From NCBI GenBank assembly GCA_029821415.1, contig JALGTJ010000117.1, forward strand, positions 1-10,453: a stretch of 10,453 nt of DNA, given 5' to 3'. The position numbers and the translations under genes were made by a program. The notes under the pieces are model-generated. The model saw only the letters and a list, made by a program, of their open reading frames with translations. It was not told the origin of the DNA and ran no database searches. Source of the stretch: Candidatus Zipacnadia bacterium (GTDB lineage Bacteria > Armatimonadota > Zipacnadia > Zipacnadales > Zipacnadaceae). The stretch's first letter is position 1. The number at the start of each line of letters is the position of its first letter. Of this stretch, positions 1 through 5,726 are shown piece by piece.

Positions 1-380
1 TTGACACTCACGTCCTCAAACAACCGTATCCAGAATCCCCGGCCCGGTGCGAACGGCGCGATGTCGGGCCATATCTCGTACCGCCCTGATGGCGCTCGCC
101 CCGGCTCCCAGCGAGCTAGCAGTAACTCTCCAGCAGGTATCCCCAACAGTGTGGCAGCATCCGTCTCTTCCGCAAGCACCGGGATGGTGATCATTTGCAG
201 ACCATTGCTACCGGCCAAGAATGTATGGGTGGCGCTAGACTGGCCGCCGCCCTCCAGGAAGACCACATACGAGTCCCAGCCCACATTAACGGTCCGGCTG
301 AAAGTGTCACCATCAGGATTAGTGGTAGTTATCTCCAACTGCGCTGGCTGCAGACGCGCGCCACTGAGGCTGGTGCCGAG
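1..380 (-). CDS. Out-of-frame C-terminal part of the preceding secreted protein, partial at left edge
   Basis: Read on the minus strand from base 380 leftward, codons run without a stop to the window edge and give clearly protein-like sequence: LGTSLSGARLQPAQLEITTT, then TFSRTVNVGWDSYVVFLEGG, then a module with LQMITIPVL, LLGIPAGELLLARWEPG and PGRGFWIRLFEDV. This last pattern (strand, LARW-like strand, then PGRG-[FY]-W-[IL]-[RK]-L) is one I recall as a small beta-rich C-terminal module of secreted proteins in Armatimonadota and similar bacteria. In this frame a TGA lies upstream at 386-384, so it cannot be an independent gene with a normal start. It is best explained as the rest of the gene at 1876-329, joined by restoring one base around 376-383. 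About 126 codons are visible and the true stop is outside the window. The plus-strand open frame over the same bases is its antisense shadow. Confidence 0.7.
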
Positions 381-1876
381 ACGTCAATAGTCGCTTCAGG
401 GCCGCCGCGGACACCGCCGTAGAAATCGTTTTCTCCCGGATCAAAGCCGCGTACGGCATAAGGATAGAGGTATTCTCCGCGCAACCCGTTCAGGTCAATC
501 TGGACGGTTATCAACTGCGCTCCGCCCACATTGAAGAAAGTCGGGATCAGATACCCTTCACCGGCGCCGACGCCACTGCTGGCTACATCAATAACGTTTC
601 CCTCTTCGGCATAGAGACTCAGGGTGTGATCGTAGTTCCAGTAAATGCAGCGGGCCTGCCCGCCCCGTGGTGCTTCGCCCCCGCTGTCATCGGTGACGTA
701 GTGCTCGACAATAAGCGCCACGGCTTGCTCCAGGGGAATGTTCCAGGTATAAAGCTTGCTGCCGGTCCGCACGCTGGTGTCCAGCACATACTGGCGCCGG
801 TACCAGTCGTAGAAGTTCATGCCCTCGACACTGGGCAGCACGGAGGCAGCAATGTCCTTCAACCCAGGCACATCGCCCTGTAAACCCTCAGAGAAGCTGT
901 GATAGTACAACTCGTTGAAATTGGCAAAGAATTGCGGATCCTCAATATAGCATTTGTACCAAGCAGCACGGGCCATCGCAATCCGCCACACCAACATACC
1001 GGTGAAGCCCGAAGCCGGATAGAAGGTGCTATTGCCCAGAGCCGGTTGGTTCTCGGCTTCATAAACCGACAGGCAGTAGAAGGGGCCCGGGTCAACGGGG
1101 TCATAGCCGGGCATCACACCGGGTGTAACCTGTACCGCAGTTGCCGCCGCCCCAATAAAGCCCTGTTCCCAGGCGTCATAGAAGAAGGCTAAATCATCGT
1201 GGAAGGCGTTCAGCACCAGCATCATTAGAATATAGGTATCTTCCGCAAAATTGCCTGACAGCGGTGCCAGGTGGATTTCGTTGGTGGTGGCATCATATAC
1301 CCCGCCCTGTATTTCCGCTAAAGAGTCATCTAATATTACGGTCACCGTGATATTAAAGGCAGGAGGGCCATATATCTGGCGAGCCACCGGCATAGCATTG
1401 TCCAGGTAGCTGCGAAAGGCGGCCTCTTGAGCAGCGTCAAAACCCTGAAATTGGAACTGAATCTCGTTGCTGGGATCGCCTATCTGGGCAGCCGTCTGCA
1501 TTGTCCTGACCAAGTCGGGCAGTTGCACCTGCGAGCCGCTGAGGTGGTAAGCAGTGCGCGGGAAGCGCGGTTGGGCTGCCGAACTCTTGAGACCGAGCTG
1601 CTGCAGTAGCTGAATTGTGTGGGCAGCACGTTGCAGAGCGACCGGATTATGTTGGATGGCCGCCGCCCGGCTTACCGCAGCTTGGGCAGTCCCGACTCCC
1701 CCAGGTGGCTGCGAAATTAGTATTGCCCCCACTGGGCCATTGGCGCGTGTAGCAAAAGGCGTGTTGTCTATGTTGCCAAACGGCCCCGCCTCAGCCAACC
1801 CGATGGCGACTGCACAAATCGCAACACTGAGTACTGCCCTCGTTATCCAACGCAATTTGCTGCTGTTCATCTGCAT
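329..1876 (-). CDS. Secreted protein with degenerate metallopeptidase-like core (frameshifted; C-terminus continues past left edge)
   Basis: I do not recognise a named family. The 515-residue frame opens with a Sec signal peptide (basic KLRW, hydrophobic stretch, cut near residue 30 after AEA). A helical, Ala/Gln-rich part follows (about 65-135), then a core at about 140-395. The core resembles gluzincin peptidases in layout: FNITVTVILDD and NEIHLAP strands, then LVLNAFHDD (221-228), AWEQGF (235-240), a YEAENQP stretch and FYDWYRRQY (355-363). The HExxH motif appears as LNAFH and the later W-x-E-G as W-E-Q-G, so zinc catalysis looks lost. A beta-rich domain follows (about 405-500). The frame ends at 329 after a nonsense tail; the genuine continuation lies in another frame. 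The gene starts 3 bases after the barrel gene stops, so the two are probably co-translated. GGTGAG at 1879-1884 is better spaced for the second Met (1870) than for the first (1876). Secretion is well supported; the peptidase relation is a guess. Confidence 0.75.
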   Translation of the reverse strand: MQMNSSKLRWITRAVLSVAICAVAIGLAEAGPFGNIDNTPFATRANGPVGAILISQPPGGVGTAQAAVSRAAAIQHNPVALQRAAHTIQLLQQLGLKSSAAQPRFPRTAYHLSGSQVQLPDLVRTMQTAAQIGDPSNEIQFQFQGFDAAQEAAFRSYLDNAMPVARQIYGPPAFNITVTVILDDSLAEIQGGVYDATTNEIHLAPLSGNFAEDTYILMMLVLNAFHDDLAFFYDAWEQGFIGAAATAVQVTPGVMPGYDPVDPGPFYCLSVYEAENQPALGNSTFYPASGFTGMLVWRIAMARAAWYKCYIEDPQFFANFNELYYHSFSEGLQGDVPGLKDIAASVLPSVEGMNFYDWYRRQYVLDTSVRTGSKLYTWNIPLEQAVALIVEHYVTDDSGGEAPRGGQARCIYWNYDHTLSLYAEEGNVIDVASSGVGAGEGYLIPTFFNVGGAQLITVQIDLNGLRGEYLYPYAVRGFDPGENDFYGGVRGGPEATIDVSAPASVARVCSQRSWR

Positions 1877-1878
1877 AT

Positions 1879-1884
1879 CTCACC
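1879..1884 (-). promoter_or_regulatory. Shine-Dalgarno site overlapping the barrel stop codon
   Basis: GGTGAG overlaps the TGA stop (1882-1880) of the barrel gene. It is 2 bases from the ATG at 1876 and 8 bases from the ATG at 1870. The spacing favours 1870 as the true start of the secreted protein, removing two residues and leaving a standard signal peptide. The overlap points to translational coupling of the two genes. Confidence 0.5.
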
Positions 1885-4800
1885 ACTGTGGGCCTGTGTT
1901 GAAACTGTTATAGCCACGATACCCACCGTCTGTTGAGTACTGCGAGGAACCGGGGTAATTCTGCCAGTGATTCCTGCCGCCGACCTGGTACCCGCCGAAG
2001 GTGCCGCCGCGCGCCGTCGTGCCCATAGTGGAGCTGGGGGTCTGAAATCCACCACCCTCCAACCCACTGGTGAAATTGCTCTGCAGCGAGAACATGAAAG
2101 TATAAGCGTTGTAGTCCTGATTCTGCATTGTCACGCCCATAGCTCCACCGAACGGTGAGCTGGGCTTGCCAGCGCGATTACCGATGAAACGATAGCCGAA
2201 AGTTGCCCGATTGGTAGTACCCAGATCGTAACTTACGTTGATCTCGGCGATTTGCTTCTTGAAGGCAGAATAGCCGCTGTCAAAGTTCGACAGCCCGGCA
2301 TGGGCAGATAGCCGGACCCGGTCACTAAGCTCGTAGTTAAGCTGCCCAGATATGTCCCAAAGACTGGTGTCAGTTTGGTAGTACCGTTCGCGCCCGCCGA
2401 TCTGGATATAGGAGGGGCTGGCACCAGTCATCCTATTTACCTGTAGATTAGCACTCCAAGGCTTTCCTTGAGGCCGATAGCCCAGACCGAGTATGATTGC
2501 CTGATTCTCAACTGCCCCCCGGCCTGCTTCCAGGAAGTTAAGCTTGTCGCGGCTCAGGCTGGTGCTAACGCTGATCTCGTCAGTCGCCTGCCAGGTGATG
2601 GCCAGGTTCTGGTAACTCTGCGTACTGTCTGACAGATAGCCGCTTCCACCGCCGCTGAGGTACTTTCGTTGTCCGGCACTCAGCGTCAGCGACAGGTCCC
2701 GACGCGGCGAGTAGGTGACACTCAGGGAGGTAGTAGCATCCTGGTAACGAGGAATTTCCTCCGCTTCGCCGTCCTGATTCGGCACTGCTCCGGCAATAGG
2801 CCCGCCATAGCCCCCTCCGCCATCGTAACCACTCCCCGGGAAGCCACCGTAGAAGCCACTGCTGACACGGCCAACAGACCGGGAATCAGTCCGATTAAGG
2901 TTAATGCTCAGCTTGTCCGACGGCGACCAACTGGCAGATAGGCGCGTGTAGTCCGAACTGGACTCACTGGCTTCACTGCCAAAGCCAGTTGCCTTGATAC
3001 GGCCCAGGTCTGCTATCAGATTCAGCGCCGATGACGGGTTGTAGGTTAGCGAGATGCGCTGTCGGTTTGTCTTACTGCCGCGAGCGTCCACCGACTCGTT
3101 GCCCATATACTCTTGGTCGGTTTGCGAGAGGGATGCCTGCAACCGCAGAGCATCGGTCAGAGGGTGAGTTATGTTCAGAGAAATATCTTCATAATCGCTA
3201 TCGCCCTGTGTGCCCCCTGCGTTCGACATTGTCTGACGGTGCAAAGTTGCCGTAGGCCAGCCAGGAAAGTCCAGTTGCACCTGAATGTCGCTGCGCTTGG
3301 TAGATACATCTTGAGTCGGAGTGGTTTGCACTGGTCCCACCACGGCGGCCCCATAGGGCGAGGTGCCAGTATCAAAGCCAATGCCGCCACCATAGCCACT
3401 GTATCCAAATGATAGCCCCTGGGTGCTGTCCAGGTCAGAGAACTGGCTCTGCACACGTATATGCTTCGCTGGCTGCCAACCGATATTTAGGTTCACGCCC
3501 TTGTCGTTGCGGCGGAAACCAGAGGAATCTATGTAGCTAAACTGTGGGGCGACATCCCGGTATGTTGCCAGCAGATCGAATCTGGGTTGTCGGTAGCTTA
3601 CTGCTGCCTGCAGGGCAGTGCTTGAGTTGTCCGCGGCACTGCTCGTGGCAAAATCGGCCTTGAGCGACAGACTGTCGCTCGGCTGGTAACTGACGTCAAG
3701 GCCGGCCACTTCGGCATCCTGAGACATCGCCGTCTGCCCCAGTTCATAATAGTACTGGATGCGCACCAAAGACGTCGGCGGGACGCCCAGCCGGAAGATA
3801 ACTCGGCCGATTTGCCGATAGGCGTCGTAGTCAGTCCCCTCCTGCATCTCGACATCATCTACAAGAACCCTAAGCGCATTGGAGATTGTCTGAGTCTGCC
3901 CATGATAGACGACTTCAGCACCATCAGCGATGATCGGACGGAAGTTGGTATCAAACGGACCCGTGGTGCCTGAGCCGTAGTAGACATCCTCCTGATAGGC
4001 AACGGTATCGCCCTGACCAACTTCGGGCCGGTCCTGGCGGAGCCAGGTAAGCCCCACATTGACTCGCCCATCTTTCAGAGGCATCTCGGCACGCGCCCCA
4101 GTCAGCGTACCAGCATTGCCAAAATAGCCGGATGATTGATAGCTGACCGATATCGTTGAGGTACTGGGAATGATTTTGGTCGGTCCGCCAATCGGATCAA
4201 ACCACAGCTCCCCAGTTTGGTAGTCCAGTCGGTAGTCTACACCGCGCTGCTGGGGCTGCTCATCCACTTTCACTGACTCACTGCCATCAATGATCGGTGT
4301 GAACCGCAAGAAATAGGGGCCCGGTGTGTCATTGCCGGCGAGCGTTTCGTTGCGGGTATAGCCCTTATCCTCAGAGGTAAAGGCGCGTAGCTGACCACCA
4401 CCAGGTAGATTCTGATCTAATTGCCAGCCCTTCAGACTCTTAGCGACACTGGCAAATTCGTTCTGGCGCAGGCTGATGTTAAGATCACCGAAATACAGTG
4501 CTGAGTCATGGCCAACATAGCCAACCACCCAACGTGAGTAACTTGGGCCATAGCCGGAAAAAGACAGGTCGCTTTGGAAGCCGATCTCCTTCCAGATTGA
4601 CCCTTCAATGCTCAGGCTACTGCGCCGACCCTCCACATAGTGTTGCTGCAGAGTGAGCGTGTTGCTCCCTGATATCCGAACGTCCTGAAACAGCTCCCAC
4701 TTATCGAAGAGCCGCTCGATACTCTGTAGCGGATTGGCCCAGGCCGGGGCCACTGCTGCCAGTAGCACGGCAACTGCCGGCACCATGACTGCCGACCGTA

Positions 4801-4915
4801 AAGTGCTGCGCACGGTTGCTATGTCACACCCCAAACAGATTAGTAGTAGTCGTGGGTTTGACGAGGTTAGAGGATAATTTGTTCCCCGCCCTGCCGCAAC
4901 AGAGAGAAACTTCAT
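1880..4915 (-). CDS. Large outer-membrane beta-barrel protein with two SprA-like periplasmic repeats
   Basis: This protein of about 1011 residues is dominated by alternating amphipathic strands (for example DGRVNVGLTWLRQ, LSLTLSAGQRKY, RVRLSAHAGLSNF, RATFGYRFIG), typical of an outer-membrane barrel with many strands. A hydrophobic signal peptide ends AVAPAWA, with cleavage after residue 60. Two related non-barrel units occur near 200-260 and 322-392, each with an F-x-PII-x-(D)G-x-E-x-V strand followed by G-[VT]-DY-x(3-6)-G-x-[LV]-x-F. The latter pattern is also found in gliding/type IX protein SprA and similar barrels. Gly/Tyr-rich loops (such as GFYGGFPGSGYDGGGGYGG) probably face outward. 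The last strand ends FMFSLQSNF at about 948, followed by a 63-residue Gly/Ser/Tyr tail. The ATG at 4915 has no clear ribosome site and leaves 40 residues before the signal core. A GTG at 4813 (residue 35) would give a normal 26-residue signal peptide. The substrate is unknown; surface transport or scaffold is a guess. Confidence 0.85.
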   Translation of the reverse strand: MKFLSVAAGRGTNYPLTSSNPRLLLICLGCDIATVRSTLRSAVMVPAVAVLLAAVAPAWANPLQSIERLFDKWELFQDVRISGSNTLTLQQHYVEGRRSSLSIEGSIWKEIGFQSDLSFSGYGPSYSRWVVGYVGHDSALYFGDLNISLRQNEFASVAKSLKGWQLDQNLPGGGQLRAFTSEDKGYTRNETLAGNDTPGPYFLRFTPIIDGSESVKVDEQPQQRGVDYRLDYQTGELWFDPIGGPTKIIPSTSTISVSYQSSGYFGNAGTLTGARAEMPLKDGRVNVGLTWLRQDRPEVGQGDTVAYQEDVYYGSGTTGPFDTNFRPIIADGAEVVYHGQTQTISNALRVLVDDVEMQEGTDYDAYRQIGRVIFRLGVPPTSLVRIQYYYELGQTAMSQDAEVAGLDVSYQPSDSLSLKADFATSSAADNSSTALQAAVSYRQPRFDLLATYRDVAPQFSYIDSSGFRRNDKGVNLNIGWQPAKHIRVQSQFSDLDSTQGLSFGYSGYGGGIGFDTGTSPYGAAVVGPVQTTPTQDVSTKRSDIQVQLDFPGWPTATLHRQTMSNAGGTQGDSDYEDISLNITHPLTDALRLQASLSQTDQEYMGNESVDARGSKTNRQRISLTYNPSSALNLIADLGRIKATGFGSEASESSSDYTRLSASWSPSDKLSINLNRTDSRSVGRVSSGFYGGFPGSGYDGGGGYGGPIAGAVPNQDGEAEEIPRYQDATTSLSVTYSPRRDLSLTLSAGQRKYLSGGGSGYLSDSTQSYQNLAITWQATDEISVSTSLSRDKLNFLEAGRGAVENQAIILGLGYRPQGKPWSANLQVNRMTGASPSYIQIGGRERYYQTDTSLWDISGQLNYELSDRVRLSAHAGLSNFDSGYSAFKKQIAEINVSYDLGTTNRATFGYRFIGNRAGKPSSPFGGAMGVTMQNQDYNAYTFMFSLQSNFTSGLEGGGFQTPSSTMGTTARGGTFGGYQVGGRNHWQNYPGSSQYSTDGGYRGYNSFNTGPQW

Positions 4916-4940
4916 CCCCGGTGGGCTGTATCCACTTCGC

Positions 4941-5675
4941 TTACTGTGATGCTATACGCCGCCTAAAGTCCGCGGATAACGCAGTTAGCCTGTCTGTAAA
5001 CTCAACTCGCGCCTGAACGTATTCGGCGACAGTGAATTCTGAGGAGCGGGCCAGCGCCATGAGTGAGTGTTGTTCCGCTGCTTCGATGCTGCGGCACGCC
5101 TCGGCCAGGTGAGGAGCTACTTCGGGCGGGATTATGCAGAAGCCGTGCTGGTCGGCGTGAAGCAGATCCCCAGGATTCACTGTCACACCTCCCACCTGCA
5201 CAGGGGTAGCGAAGTCTTCCAAATGTATGTAGGCATGAGCCACCAGCACACAACTTGATATGAGCTGGAAGCCGATCTCGCGGACTTCATCAATGTCACG
5301 CACACCACCATTAGTGATATGGCCCACGCAACCCAGGGCTTTGTGCACTGTTGCGGTTACTTCGCCAAACAATGCGCCAATTGGCTCCTCATCCAGGTCT
5401 TGAGCCACGGATATACGCGGTGCCGGCTGAGCTAAGACAGATTCATAGTAGGCTTGCGGATCACTTGGTCTTGCCGCAGGCTGTTGCGCTGCAAAGGTGG
5501 CCGTGGCGGCGTAACCTACAATTGGGGGAAAGTCGGGGTAACGGCAAATTAGCCCTGGCCGCATAAAGCCCTCTGTAGGCGGCCGAACGTGGAACAGTTC
5601 TATGGCATTGGAGATGGTAGGGGTGGAGAAGGCTTTCAGCTCCTCAATCTGCTCGATAGTTAACGGTGATCCCAT
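4941..5675 (-). CDS. RraA-family protein (4-hydroxy-4-methyl-2-oxoglutarate aldolase-like)
   Basis: A 244-residue protein of the RraA / class II HMG aldolase fold, probably a cytoplasmic homotrimer or hexamer. N-terminal STPTISNAIE (17-26) is the usual T-[AP]-x-[IL]-x-[DN]-A element. The core is GEVTATVHKALGCVGHITNG (104-123) followed by GVRD, and GDLLHADQHGFCIIP (169-183) matches the family's GD-x-[LV]-x-AD-x-[DH]-G-[VF]-x-x-[VI]-P. Arg126-Asp127 would bind the keto-acid and the divalent metal. Glu105 lies 20 residues before Arg126, with Glu130 just after, so an acidic-x20-RD-x2-E arrangement associated with aldolase or decarboxylase activity is kept, with Glu in place of the usual Asp. There is no signal peptide. 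AGGGAG (5683-5688) is seven bases from the ATG, a good start. It lies 51 bases after the DUF4838 gene and 25 bases before the barrel frame. It could retro-cleave a 4-hydroxy-2-keto acid from sugar-acid breakdown; many family members have no assigned substrate. Confidence 0.85.
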   Translation of the reverse strand: MGSPLTIEQIEELKAFSTPTISNAIELFHVRPPTEGFMRPGLICRYPDFPPIVGYAATATFAAQQPAARPSDPQAYYESVLAQPAPRISVAQDLDEEPIGALFGEVTATVHKALGCVGHITNGGVRDIDEVREIGFQLISSCVLVAHAYIHLEDFATPVQVGGVTVNPGDLLHADQHGFCIIPPEVAPHLAEACRSIEAAEQHSLMALARSSEFTVAEYVQARVEFTDRLTALSADFRRRIASQ

Positions 5676-5682
5676 TGGTTCG

Positions 5683-5688
5683 CTCCCT
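5683..5688 (-). promoter_or_regulatory. Shine-Dalgarno site of the RraA-family gene
   Basis: AGGGAG on the minus strand lies seven bases before the ATG at 5675 and supports that start. It sits in the 51-base gap after the DUF4838 stop codon, where I see no terminator hairpin, so read-through from the upstream gene is likely. Confidence 0.65.
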
Positions 5689-5726
5689 GATGTGGTGGTT
5701 TCTTTGTTGGATTAATGCTGGTAACT

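Noticed and set aside
329..386. Programmed ribosomal frameshift in the secreted protein gene
   Set aside because: I see no slippery heptamer, homopolymer or strong downstream structure at the junction; an indel is simpler.
1..390. Plus-strand open frame of 129 codons at the left edge
   Set aside because: It is antisense to the convincing minus-strand C-terminal module, has no ribosome site, and has low-complexity Pro/Arg/Ser composition typical of a shadow frame.
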